This document shows, piece after piece, positions 56,110-64,000 of a stretch of DNA of 64,000 nucleotides. Within the stretch, counting starts at the first letter, position 1; every line of letters starts with the position of its first letter. The notes beneath the pieces are model-generated. The model was not told the origin of the DNA, made no database searches, and was given only the letters and a program-made list of their open reading frames with translations. A program made the position numbers and the translations under genes. The DNA is from Mycobacterium cookii (GTDB lineage Bacteria > Actinomycetota > Actinomycetes > Mycobacteriales > Mycobacteriaceae). The stretch lies in contig NZ_AP022569.1 in NCBI RefSeq assembly GCF_010727945.1, forward strand, positions 868,001 through 932,000, given 5' to 3'.

Positions 56110-57598
56110 AAGCCCGATACCAGCAACGCTCAGCGTTGACGACGTGCCGTCATGGTCGGACGAGGTGGACGTCGTGGTGATCGGCTTCGGCATCGGAGGC
56201 GGATGCGCGGCGGTGACCGCGGCGGCCGCCGGCTCGCGGGTGCTGGTGCTCGAGCGCGCGGCCGCGGCGGGCGGCACGACGTCGATGGCCGGCGGGCACT
56301 TCTACCTCGGTGGCGGCACCGCGGTCCAGCAGGCGACCGGGCACAGCGATACCGCCGAGGAGATGTACAAATATCTGGTCGCAGCGTCGCGTGAACCCGA
56401 CCTCGAGAAGATCCGCGCCTACAGCGACGGCAGCGTCGAACACTTCAATTGGTTGGAGGACTTGGGTTTTCAGTTCGAGCGCAGCTTCTACCCGGGCAAG
56501 GTCGTCGTTCCGCCGGGCACCGAGGGCCTGAGTTACACCGGTAATGAAAAGGTCTGGCCGTTCTGCGAAGAGGCGGTACCTGCGCCGCGTGGCCACTCGG
56601 TGCCGGTACCGGGCGAACTCGGCGGCGCGGCCATGGTGATCGACCTACTGGTCAAGCGCGCCGATGATCTGGGCGTGCAGTTCCGCTACGAGACCGGCGC
56701 AACCAACCTGGTGGTGAACGAGGACGGCGCCGTGGTCGGTGTGGCGTGGAAGCACTTCTCCGAAACCGGTGCGGTGAAAGCGAAATCGGTCATCATCGCA
56801 GCGGGCGGTTTCGCGATGAATCCGGAGATGGTCGCCGAATACACCCCCGCATTAGGTCAGCCGCGTCGCACCAAACACCACGGGCTGGTGGCGCCCTACA
56901 TCCTGGGCAACCCCAACGACGACGGGCTCGGCCTGCGGATGGGTATCTCGGCGGGCGGCGTCGCCGAGAACATGCACGAGCAGTTCATCACCGCAGCGGC
57001 ATACCCGCCGGAAGTGTTGCTGACCGGCGTGATCGTCAACAAGGAGGGCAAGCGCTTCGTCGCCGAAGACTCCTACCATTCGCGCACATCGGCTTTCGTG
57101 CTCGAGCAGCCGGAGCAGACCGCCTACCTGATCGTCGACGAAGCGCACACCGAGATGCCCGCGATGCCGTTGATCAAGTTCCTCGACGGCTACGAGACGA
57201 TCGCCGAATTGGAGAACGCCCTGGGCATTCCCGCGGGCAACGTTGCGGCAACGTTGAAGCGCTACAACGAATTCGCTGCCAAAGGCGAGGATCCAGATTT
57301 CCACAAGCAGCCGGATTACCTTGCGCCGCAGGATAATGGCCCATGGGCCGTGTTCGATCTGTCACTCGGACGGGCGATGTATTCCGGTTTCACCATGGGC
57401 GGTCTGGCGGTCACCGTCGACGGCGAGGTGCGACGTGCCGACGACAGCGTGATCCCCGGCTTGTACGCCGTGGGTGCCTGCGCGTCCAACATCGCGCAAG
57501 ATGGCAAGGGTTACGCCAGCGGCACCCAGCTCGGTGAAGGCTCGTTCTTCGGGCGCCGCGCCGGAGCGCACGCGGCCGCCAAGGCCGGGGGCGCATAG
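56105..57598 (+). CDS. FAD-dependent flavoprotein of the fumarate reductase/3-ketosteroid dehydrogenase type
   Basis: 497 aa from the ATG at 56105 (GTG 56096 adds three residues). The FAD loop VVIGFGIGGGCAAVTAAAAG is near residue 25, GGTTSMAGGHFYLGGGT follows, IIAAGGFAMNPEM and the C-terminal YAVGACASNIAQDG / SGTQLGEGSFFGRRAG complete the domain. Size and place match M. tuberculosis Rv1817. It probably oxidises a steroid-like or other cyclic substrate. Its 3' end is affected by a short duplication. Confidence 0.87.
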   Translation: MKSPIPATLSVDDVPSWSDEVDVVVIGFGIGGGCAAVTAAAAGSRVLVLERAAAAGGTTSMAGGHFYLGGGTAVQQATGHSDTAEEMYKYLVAASREPDLEKIRAYSDGSVEHFNWLEDLGFQFERSFYPGKVVVPPGTEGLSYTGNEKVWPFCEEAVPAPRGHSVPVPGELGGAAMVIDLLVKRADDLGVQFRYETGATNLVVNEDGAVVGVAWKHFSETGAVKAKSVIIAAGGFAMNPEMVAEYTPALGQPRRTKHHGLVAPYILGNPNDDGLGLRMGISAGGVAENMHEQFITAAAYPPEVLLTGVIVNKEGKRFVAEDSYHSRTSAFVLEQPEQTAYLIVDEAHTEMPAMPLIKFLDGYETIAELENALGIPAGNVAATLKRYNEFAAKGEDPDFHKQPDYLAPQDNGPWAVFDLSLGRAMYSGFTMGGLAVTVDGEVRRADDSVIPGLYAVGACASNIAQDGKGYASGTQLGEGSFFGRRAGAHAAAKAGGA

Positions 57599-57647
57599 GC
57601 GCGTTGAAACCCAGCGCCGGAGCGCACGCGGCCGCCAAGGCCGGGGC
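57558..57647. repeat. Tandem 55-bp duplication at the flavoprotein 3' end
   Basis: CGCCGGAGCGCACGCGGCCG followed by CCAAGGCCGGGG occurs at about 57558 and again about 55 bases downstream. In the second copy the reading AGAHAAAKAG continues to AKAAG and a TAG at 57661, suggesting the ancestral C-terminus. The duplication gave the present gene an earlier stop. Confidence 0.6.
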
Positions 57648-57659
57648 GAAGGCGGCCGG

Positions 57660-59579
57660 CTAGACCGCCGCGGGTTCCCTGCTCGCCGGCCCCAGCCGCC
57701 AGGGGCCGCCGCCGAGTAGTTCGAGCTGCTGGTCGTGGAACCGCTCGACCGCCGGTCGGTGGCTGACGCTGACCACGACGGTCTCCGGTAATTCGTTGCG
57801 CAGCAACTGATACAACGCGTGCTCCAGCCCTTCGTCGAGCGCCGACGTGCTCTCGTCGAGGAATACCGCCCTGGGCTTGGCCAATAGGATGCGGGCGAAG
57901 GCCACCCGCTGCTGCTCCCCGGGCGACAGCACCTTGGCCCAGTCCCGGACTTCGTCGAGTCGGTCGCTCAGCGGCGCGAGAGCGACCCGTGTCAACGTCT
58001 CCTGCAGTGTCTGGTCGGAGACGTCGGTGGGCTCCTTCGGGTAGCACACCACGGTGCGCAGCGTCCCCAGCGGCACATAGGGCAACTGCGACAAGAACAT
58101 CGTGGCGTTGTCGCCGTCCGGGCAGCGCAGCGTCCCCGACGCGTACGGCCACAACTCGGCAAGGCTGCGCAGCAGCGTGGTCTTGCCGGCACCCGACTGC
58201 CCCGTGATCACCAGTGACTGACCGGATTCCAGCCGCACATCCAGCGGGTCGACCAACGGGTCGCCGTCGGGGGTCCGGACCTCCACACCGTCGAATTCGA
58301 CTGACCCGTCGTCCGTCGGCCAGGTCAGCACCGCCGGCAGGTCCCGGCCCTTGTCGTTGGCGTCGACCAATCCGTGCAACCGGATGATGGCCGCACGGAA
58401 GGCGGCGAAGTAGTCGTAGTTGTTGCGGAAGAACGACAGTGATTCGTTGATCTCGCCGAACGCGGTGGCCGTCTGCGTGACGTCACCGAACGCGATCGCA
58501 CCGGCGAACAGCCTGGGCGCCTGAATGATCCACGGCAGCGGGACAATTGCCTGCGTCACCGACCAGTTCCAGCCGTTGAACAGAATCGTTCGGCGGACGA
58601 ACCGGCGGTAGTTGTCGATGATCGGGGTGAAGCGTCCCCACAGCGTGAGCCGCTCGACCTGCTCACCCCGGTAGAAGCCGACCGCTTCGGCCGCGTCGCG
58701 CAACCGGACCAACGCGTAACGAAACGCGGCGTTGAGTTTCTCGTTGTTGAAGCTGAGCCCGATCAGCGGACGACCGAGCCAGAACGCGACGCCGGTCGCG
58801 ATCGACACGTAGACCACCACGATCCAGAACATCGCGCGAGGAATGTCGACGCCCATGACGTCCAACCGCCCGGACAGGTTCCACAGGATCGCGGCGAACG
58901 ACACCACGGACACGACGGCCTTGACGGCCCCGAACAACAACGTGTTGGCGGTCTCGTTGGACGGGATGTTCGGGGTGCCGCCCGCGCCGGTGGTGAAGAT
59001 GTCGATGTCCTGCTGGATGCGCTGGTCCGGGTTGTCGATGGTGTGGTCGATGAACAGGTCGCGGTAGTACGCCCTGCCCGCCAGCCAGTCGTCGGTGAGG
59101 TGGCCGGTCAGCCACATGCGCCACGCGATGATGAACCGCTGGGTCAGGTAGATGTCGAGCAACAGCCGGGCGATGAACAGCGTCGCGAGCACACCGAAGT
59201 GCACCAGCGACATCCAAAAGCCGTGTACCCCAGACTCTCTGGCCCGATCATTACCCGTCGCCGCGCCCTCGAACGCTGTCTGCAGTGCGCTGAACATGTC
59301 GTTGCTCTGGAAGCTCAGCAGCACCGTCAGCCGTACCGACAACAGCACCAACGCCAGCAGGACCGCCAGCATCACCCAGACCCGCACCGCCTGCGGCCCG
59401 GTGAAGTAGCCGCCGGTGATCCGCCAGTACTGCCGTCCCCACTCGGTGACGAACCTCAAGACGACCAACACCACGAGGACACAGACCGCGGCGATCAGCC
59501 AGCCTTTGGCCAGCCACCACACCGAATCCAGGGCCGCCGCGGACCAATCGATGGACGGCTTGAAGGTCTTATGTTCCAA
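57660..59579 (-). CDS. bacA: SbmA/BacA-like ABC transporter (Rv1819c type)
   Basis: 639 aa, membrane domain fused to ATPase. About six membrane helices span residues ~20-330, with the SbmA_BacA feature [12 protein letters not shown] near the start. The nucleotide-binding domain has Walker [10 protein letters not shown], signature [13 protein letters not shown] and Walker [13 protein letters not shown]. Rv1819c imports vitamin B12, bleomycin and antimicrobial peptides through a large cavity; the same role is expected here. Divergent from ilvG. Confidence 0.93.
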   Translation of the reverse strand: MEHKTFKPSIDWSAAALDSVWWLAKGWLIAAVCVLVVLVVLRFVTEWGRQYWRITGGYFTGPQAVRVWVMLAVLLALVLLSVRLTVLLSFQSNDMFSALQTAFEGAATGNDRARESGVHGFWMSLVHFGVLATLFIARLLLDIYLTQRFIIAWRMWLTGHLTDDWLAGRAYYRDLFIDHTIDNPDQRIQQDIDIFTTGAGGTPNIPSNETANTLLFGAVKAVVSVVSFAAILWNLSGRLDVMGVDIPRAMFWIVVVYVSIATGVAFWLGRPLIGLSFNNEKLNAAFRYALVRLRDAAEAVGFYRGEQVERLTLWGRFTPIIDNYRRFVRRTILFNGWNWSVTQAIVPLPWIIQAPRLFAGAIAFGDVTQTATAFGEINESLSFFRNNYDYFAAFRAAIIRLHGLVDANDKGRDLPAVLTWPTDDGSVEFDGVEVRTPDGDPLVDPLDVRLESGQSLVITGQSGAGKTTLLRSLAELWPYASGTLRCPDGDNATMFLSQLPYVPLGTLRTVVCYPKEPTDVSDQTLQETLTRVALAPLSDRLDEVRDWAKVLSPGEQQRVAFARILLAKPRAVFLDESTSALDEGLEHALYQLLRNELPETVVVSVSHRPAVERFHDQQLELLGGGPWRLGPASREPAAV

Positions 59580-59672
59580 GGTCGCGTCTCCTTGCCGACG
59601 CAGCTGTCAGCGCAACGTCACAGTGGATGCTTCTCCGCGAAAGTACCGTAGGACAGCCGATAGGCTGCGCCC

Positions 59673-61319
59673 ATGGGCAACGACGCCGACAACACCTTCC
59701 ACGCCGGCCGGCTCATCGCCCGCCGGCTCAAGGCCAGCGGAATCGACACCGTCTTCACCTTGTCGGGCGGCCATCTGTTCTCGATCTATGACGGCTGTCG
59801 CAGCGAGGGCATCCGGCTGATCGATACCCGCCATGAGCAGACCGCGGCGTTCGCGGCCGAAGGCTGGTCGAAGGTGACCCGGCAACCGGGGGTCGCCGCG
59901 CTGACCGCGGGCCCGGGCGTGACCAACGGGATGAGCGCGATGGCTGCCGCACAGCAGAACTCGTCGCCGTTGCTGGTACTCGGCGGCCGGGCGCCGGCAG
60001 GGCGATGGGGGATGGGGTCGCTGCAGGAGATCGACCACGTCCCGTTCGTGGCGCCGCTGACCAGATTCGCCGCCACTGCGCCGTCGGCCGACGCTGTCTG
60101 TGGGCTGATCGACGAGGCGCTGCGCGCCACCGTCGGCGCGCCGTCCGGTGTGGCGTTCATCGACTTCCCGATGGATCACGTCTTTTCCGTCGCCGCCGAC
60201 GACGGCCGGCCGGGTGCGCTCACGGCACCGCGGGCGCCGTCGCTGGCCGACGGCGACGCCCTGGATCGGGCAGTGAGTCTGCTGGCCACCGCGCAGCGTC
60301 CGGTGATCATGGCCGGCACCAACGTCTGGTGGGGTCACGCCGAGGCGGCGCTGCTGCGACTCGCCGAGGAACGACGCATCCCGGTACTGATGAACGGCAT
60401 GGCCCGTGGCGTGGTGCCCGCCGACCATCCGCTGGCGTTCTCCCGAGCACGCTCAAAAGCGTTGGGCGAAGCCGACGTTGCGGTCGTCGTCGGGGTACCG
60501 ATGGACTTCCGGCTCGGATTCGGCGCGGTGTTCGGGCCAGACACCCAGCTCGTCGTCGCCGACCGCGCCCAACCCGACCGCCAACATCCCCGGCCGATCG
60601 CGGCCGGACTCTACGGCGATCTTTCGGCGACCCTGACCGTGCTGAGCGAGACACCCCGCGCCGAGCCGGCCGGCCATGAAGACTGGATCGCCGGCCTGCG
60701 TGCCACCGAGACCACAGCCCGCGAGCGTGAGCACGCCGAGTTGACCGACGACCGCAGCCCGCTGCACCCGATGCGGGTGTACGCCGAACTGGCGCCGCTG
60801 CTGGACCGCGACGCGATCGTCGTCGTCGACGCCGGCGACTTCGGCTCCTACGCCGGCCGGGTGATCGACAGTTACGTCCCTGGCGCGTGGCTGGACAGCG
60901 GCCCGTTCGGCTGCCTGGGCTCGGGTCCCGGCTACGCGCTGGCCGCCAAGCTGGCCCGGCCGGAGCGACAGGTCGTACTCCTGCAGGGCGACGGCGCGTT
61001 CGGCTTCAGCGGCATGGAGTGGGACACCCTGGCCCGGCACGACGTCCCCGTCGTCTCGGTGATCGGCAACAACGGGATCTGGGCGCTCGAAAAACACCCC
61101 ATGGAGGCCCTGTACGGCTACTCGGTGGTGGCCGAACTGCGGCCCGAGACCCGCTACGACGACGTGGTACGAGCGTTGGGTGGGCACGGCGAGCTGGTAA
61201 GAACGCCCGCCGAACTGAAGCCCGCCCTCAAGCGTGCCTTCGACAGCGGCCAACCCGCCGTTGTGAACGTGCTCACCGACCCCGACGTCGCCTATCCACG
61301 CCGATCCAATCTCGCGTGA
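59673..61319 (+). CDS. ilvG: Thiamine-diphosphate enzyme, acetolactate synthase-like
   Basis: 548 aa. The N-terminal PYR domain carries the catalytic Glu in [15 protein letters not shown]; the C-terminal PP domain has the ThDP motif [18 protein letters not shown] with GNN downstream. It matches M. tuberculosis Rv1820 (ilvG) in size and place. It condenses or decarboxylates 2-oxo acids; a true acetolactate synthase role beside ilvB is not proven from sequence. Confidence 0.9.
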   Translation: MGNDADNTFHAGRLIARRLKASGIDTVFTLSGGHLFSIYDGCRSEGIRLIDTRHEQTAAFAAEGWSKVTRQPGVAALTAGPGVTNGMSAMAAAQQNSSPLLVLGGRAPAGRWGMGSLQEIDHVPFVAPLTRFAATAPSADAVCGLIDEALRATVGAPSGVAFIDFPMDHVFSVAADDGRPGALTAPRAPSLADGDALDRAVSLLATAQRPVIMAGTNVWWGHAEAALLRLAEERRIPVLMNGMARGVVPADHPLAFSRARSKALGEADVAVVVGVPMDFRLGFGAVFGPDTQLVVADRAQPDRQHPRPIAAGLYGDLSATLTVLSETPRAEPAGHEDWIAGLRATETTAREREHAELTDDRSPLHPMRVYAELAPLLDRDAIVVVDAGDFGSYAGRVIDSYVPGAWLDSGPFGCLGSGPGYALAAKLARPERQVVLLQGDGAFGFSGMEWDTLARHDVPVVSVIGNNGIWALEKHPMEALYGYSVVAELRPETRYDDVVRALGGHGELVRTPAELKPALKRAFDSGQPAVVNVLTDPDVAYPRRSNLA

Positions 61320-61327
61320 GCAGCCTG

Positions 61328-61439
61328 GGCTCCGGCTTGATCGGCCGACTTCTCCTCAGGGCGTCCCGCCCTGCATCGTCGTCGGCTCCGGCTTGATCGG
61401 CCGACTTCTCCTCAGGGCGTCCCGCCCTGCATCGTCGTC
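61328..61439. repeat. Tandem 56-bp hairpin repeat between ilvG and secA2
   Basis: Two identical 56-bp units at 61328-61383 and 61384-61439. Each contains TCCTCAGGGCGTCCCGCCCT, with a 7-bp hairpin (CAGGGCG/CGCCCTG, loop TCC), then GCATCGTCGTCGG. The flanks TCCTC...GCATCGTCGTCGGC are the reverse complement of the MIRU block at 56060-56095. Confidence 0.75.
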
Positions 61440-61457
61440 GGCCGGTACCGTTGACCT

Positions 61458-63794
61458 GTGTCAAAGACCACCCGCGCTTCGTCGGACCGATTGGGCAACC
61501 GCTTCTGGCGGCTGCTCGGCGCCAGCACTGAGAAGAATCAGAGCCGTTCCCTGGCCCAGGTGAAAGCCTCGGCGGAGTACGACAAGAAAGCCGCCGGACT
61601 CGACGACGAGCAGCTACGCAAGGCCGCCGGCCTGCTCAAGCTCGATGACCTTGCCGAATCCGACGACATCCCGCAGTTCCTCGCGATCGCCCGGGAAGCC
61701 GCCGAACGGACCACCGAGCTGCGGCCGTTCGACGTGCAGCTGCTCGGCGCACTGCGCATGCTGGCCGGCGACGTGATCGAAATGGCAACGGGCGAAGGCA
61801 AAACCCTGGCCGGAGCGATCGCCGCCGCGGGCTACGCGTTGGCGGGCCGGCACGTTCACGTCGTGACCATCAACGACTATTTGGCGCGCCGCGACGCCGA
61901 ATGGATGAGCCCGCTGCTGGAGGCGCTCGGCGTCTCGGTCGGCTGGGTGACCGGCGAATCGAGCGCCGACGAGCGTCGCACGGCATACAAGTGCAACGTC
62001 ACCTACGCGTCGATCAACGAGATCGGCTTCGATGTGCTACGCGATCAGCTGGTGACCGACGAGGCCGACCTGGTGTCGCCCAACCCGGACGTCGCCCTGA
62101 TCGACGAGGCCGACTCGGTGCTCGTCGACGAGGCGTTGGTACCGCTGGTGCTGGCCGGGACCAGCCACCGCGAGCAGCCGCGGCTGGAGATCATTCGGCT
62201 CGTCGGCGAATTGCAGGCCGGCACGGATTACGACACCGACTCCGACAGCCGCAACGTCCACCTGACCGAGGCAGGGGCGCACAAACTGGAAAAGCGGCTC
62301 GGCGGAATCGATCTCTACTCCGAGGAGCACGTCGGTACCACGCTCACCGAGATCAATGTCGCGCTGCACGCGCACGTCCTGCTGCACCGCGACGTGCACT
62401 ACATCGTGCGCGATGACGCGGTGCATTTGATCAATGCTTCGCGTGGCCGGATCGCCCAGCTGCAACGCTGGCCGGACGGCCTGCAGGCAGCCGTGGAGGC
62501 AAAAGAAGGCATTGAGACCACCGAAACCGGCGAGGTGCTCGACACCATCACGGTGCAGGCGCTGGTCAACCGTTATCCGACGGTGTGCGGGATGACCGGC
62601 ACCGCGCTCGCCGCCGGCGAGCAGCTACGCCAGTTCTACAAGCTCGGCGTGTCCCCGATTCCGCCGAACACCCCGAACATCCGCGAGGATGAGACCGACC
62701 GCGTCTACATCACCGCGGCCGCGAAGATCGACGCGATCCTGGCGCACATCATCGAGGTGCATGAGACCGGACAACCGGTCCTGGTCGGCACCCACGACGT
62801 CGCCGAGTCCGAAGAGCTGCACGAGCGGCTCCAGCGTCGTGGCGTGCCGGCGGTGGTGCTCAACGCCAAGAACGACGCCGAGGAGGCCGCGGTGATCGCC
62901 GAGGCCGGCAAGCTCGGGGCCGTCACGGTCTCGACGCAGATGGCCGGGCGCGGCACCGACATCCGGCTCGGCGGCTCCGACGTAGGGGACAACGACGCTG
63001 AGAAAAAAGAGGTCGTTGAGCTCGGCGGGCTGCATGTGGTCGGCACCGGCCGCCACCACACCGAACGACTGGACAATCAGCTGCGTGGTCGTGCCGGTCG
63101 GCAGGGCGACCCGGGTTCGTCGGTGTTCTTCTCCAGCTGGGAGGACGACGTCGCCGCGTCGAACCTCGAACCCAACAAGTTGCCGACGCAGACCGACGAC
63201 GACGGCCGGGTCGTCAGCTCCAAGGTCGCCGGACTGCTCGAGCATGCGCAGCGCGTCGCCGAGGGCCGGCTGCTGGATGTGCACGCGAACACGTGGCGCT
63301 ACAACCAGTTGACCGCTCAGCAACGCGCGATCCTGGTCGACCGCCGCAACACACTGCTGAGCACGGCCGCGGCCCGCGAAGAGCTTGCCGAGCTGGCACC
63401 CGAGCGCTACGCGGAGCTGTCTGAGAACATCTCCGAAGAGCGCCTGGAGAAGATCTGCCGGTTGATCATGCTGTACCACCTCGACCGGGGCTGGGCCGAT
63501 CACCTCGCCTACCTGGCCGATATCCGGGAAAGCATCCATCTGCGTGCGCTGGGACGCCAGAATCCGCTGGACGAGTTCCACCGGATGGCCGTGGACGCGT
63601 TCGCATCGCTGGCCGCCGACGCGATCGAGGCCGCCCAGCAGACGTTCGAAACGTCGCCGGCGATCGAAGACGAGCCCGGCGTTGATCTGTCCAAGTTGGC
63701 CCGTCCGACATCGACGTGGACTTACATGGTCCACGACAACCCACTGTCCGACGACTCGCTTTCCGCACTGAGCCTGCCGGGCATCTTCAGATGA
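61458..63794 (+). CDS. secA2: Accessory Sec preprotein translocase ATPase SecA2
   Basis: 778 aa, GTG start, shorter than SecA1 and lacking the C-terminal zinc-binding linker. Walker A TGEGKT (111-116, Lys115), Walker [14 protein letters not shown], then the preprotein-binding and NBD2 region with [13 protein letters not shown] and [13 protein letters not shown]. SecA2 exports a subset of proteins, including several that help survival in macrophages. It is downstream of ilvG as in M. tuberculosis Rv1820-Rv1821. Confidence 0.97.
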   Translation: MSKTTRASSDRLGNRFWRLLGASTEKNQSRSLAQVKASAEYDKKAAGLDDEQLRKAAGLLKLDDLAESDDIPQFLAIAREAAERTTELRPFDVQLLGALRMLAGDVIEMATGEGKTLAGAIAAAGYALAGRHVHVVTINDYLARRDAEWMSPLLEALGVSVGWVTGESSADERRTAYKCNVTYASINEIGFDVLRDQLVTDEADLVSPNPDVALIDEADSVLVDEALVPLVLAGTSHREQPRLEIIRLVGELQAGTDYDTDSDSRNVHLTEAGAHKLEKRLGGIDLYSEEHVGTTLTEINVALHAHVLLHRDVHYIVRDDAVHLINASRGRIAQLQRWPDGLQAAVEAKEGIETTETGEVLDTITVQALVNRYPTVCGMTGTALAAGEQLRQFYKLGVSPIPPNTPNIREDETDRVYITAAAKIDAILAHIIEVHETGQPVLVGTHDVAESEELHERLQRRGVPAVVLNAKNDAEEAAVIAEAGKLGAVTVSTQMAGRGTDIRLGGSDVGDNDAEKKEVVELGGLHVVGTGRHHTERLDNQLRGRAGRQGDPGSSVFFSSWEDDVAASNLEPNKLPTQTDDDGRVVSSKVAGLLEHAQRVAEGRLLDVHANTWRYNQLTAQQRAILVDRRNTLLSTAAAREELAELAPERYAELSENISEERLEKICRLIMLYHLDRGWADHLAYLADIRESIHLRALGRQNPLDEFHRMAVDAFASLAADAIEAAQQTFETSPAIEDEPGVDLSKLARPTSTWTYMVHDNPLSDDSLSALSLPGIFR

Positions 63795-63802
63795 TGATTG
63801 CC

Positions 63803-63850
63803 CGTCTCCTCCTCAGGCCGTTACACGGCCTGCATCGTCGCCGGGCGTAA
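63803..63850. repeat. MIRU-related hairpin element after secA2
   Basis: GTCTCCTCCTCAGGCCGTTA continues to a stem CAGGCCGT/ACGGCCTG (63814-63832, loop TAC) and CATCGTCGCCGGGCG. It has the same flanks as the units at 61328 but a different stem sequence with preserved pairing. It starts 9 bases after the secA2 stop and ends 12 bases before pgsA2. Confidence 0.65.
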
Positions 63851-63861
63851 GCTCACCGCCC

Positions 63862-64000
63862 ATGAACCGGCCGCACGCACACGACCGGCTCCTCACCGTG
63901 CCGAACGTGCTGAGCGCGATCCGTCTGGCGCTGATCCCGGTCTTCCTCTACCTCTTGCTGGTCGCGCATGCCGACGGGTGGGCGGTGGCCATCCTGATGT
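63862..64000 (+). CDS. pgsA2: CDP-alcohol phosphatidyltransferase PgsA2 (partial, runs off the window)
   Basis: The first 46 codons are present. The N-terminus (DRLLTVPNVLSAIRLALIPV followed by FLYLLLV) is that of CDP-alcohol phosphatidyltransferases, with the first membrane helix visible; the DG...AR catalytic motif lies beyond the window. Position after secA2 matches M. tuberculosis Rv1822, a phosphatidylglycerophosphate or cardiolipin synthase-type enzyme. Confidence 0.85.
   Translation, partial: MNRPHAHDRLLTVPNVLSAIRLALIPVFLYLLLVAHADGWAVAILM

Overview
This window reads as a chromosomal segment of a slow-growing Mycobacterium outside the M. tuberculosis complex. The reasons are uniformly high G+C, many GTG starts, PE and PPE genes of the SVP subfamily, and above all a complete ESX-5 (type VII secretion) locus, a system confined to slow growers. 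Much of the right half keeps the gene order I recall from M. tuberculosis Rv1781c-Rv1822 (malQ, eccB5 ... eccA5, M-box/PE/PPE/mgtC, sterol desaturase, serine-protease-like protein, TetR, flavoprotein, BacA-type ABC transporter, ilvG, secA2, pgsA2). No tRNA, rRNA, insertion sequence, prophage or CRISPR array was seen.

Layout. (1) 0.4-6.8 kb: six co-directional catabolic genes (Gfo/Idh/MocA oxidoreductase, acyl-CoA ligase, class II aldolase, amidohydrolase, SDR, sugar-isomerase-like TIM barrel) that look like one degradation pathway. (2) 6.8-24.1 kb: mixed accessory genes: a lipoprotein, a CsbD-like stress protein, a DapB-like dehydrogenase, a cutinase, a TetR/DUF1214 pair divergent from a sulfotransferase, an NlpC/P60-like protein with a proline-rich repeat tail next to an AT-rich island, a DUF4407 membrane protein, a frameshifted topoisomerase IB, a type II NADH dehydrogenase-like protein, a glycosyltransferase, an F420-type LLM enzyme and malQ. 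(3) 24.4-46.6 kb: the ESX-5 locus. eccB5-eccC5 end at a strong terminator. Then come PE-PPE, PPE, PE-PPE, a small unknown gene, ferredoxin/cyp143, PE-esxM-esxN, espG5, eccD5-mycP5-eccE5-eccA5. (4) 46.6-51.7 kb: two M-box magnesium riboswitches, each in front of a PE/PPE module; the second module continues into mgtC. The PE gene of the first module has shrunk to 42 codons. (5) 51.7-64 kb: sterol desaturase-like enzyme, B-lectin/LysM protein, trypsin-like protein, DDN-type nitroreductase divergent from a TetR regulator with twin palindromic operators, a VOC protein, a MIRU-type 53-bp repeat, a flavoprotein, the BacA-like transporter, ilvG, secA2 and the start of pgsA2.

Main new observations. 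Arrays of a TGAACAGTT-like motif repeated exactly 21 bp apart stand upstream of three PE/PPE/esx transcription units. Two of them sit at an identical distance from near-identical -10 regions, which suggests a phosphate-type (RegX3-like) response regulator co-ordinating ESX-5 substrates. The M-box is duplicated, with a decayed PE behind one copy and a possible upstream ORF behind the other. The ferredoxin-cyp143 block lies in inverted orientation relative to the M. tuberculosis arrangement. A family of hairpin/MIRU-like elements surrounds the flavoprotein and secA2 genes. All functional claims rest on reading motifs and recalled family features; no database search was run.
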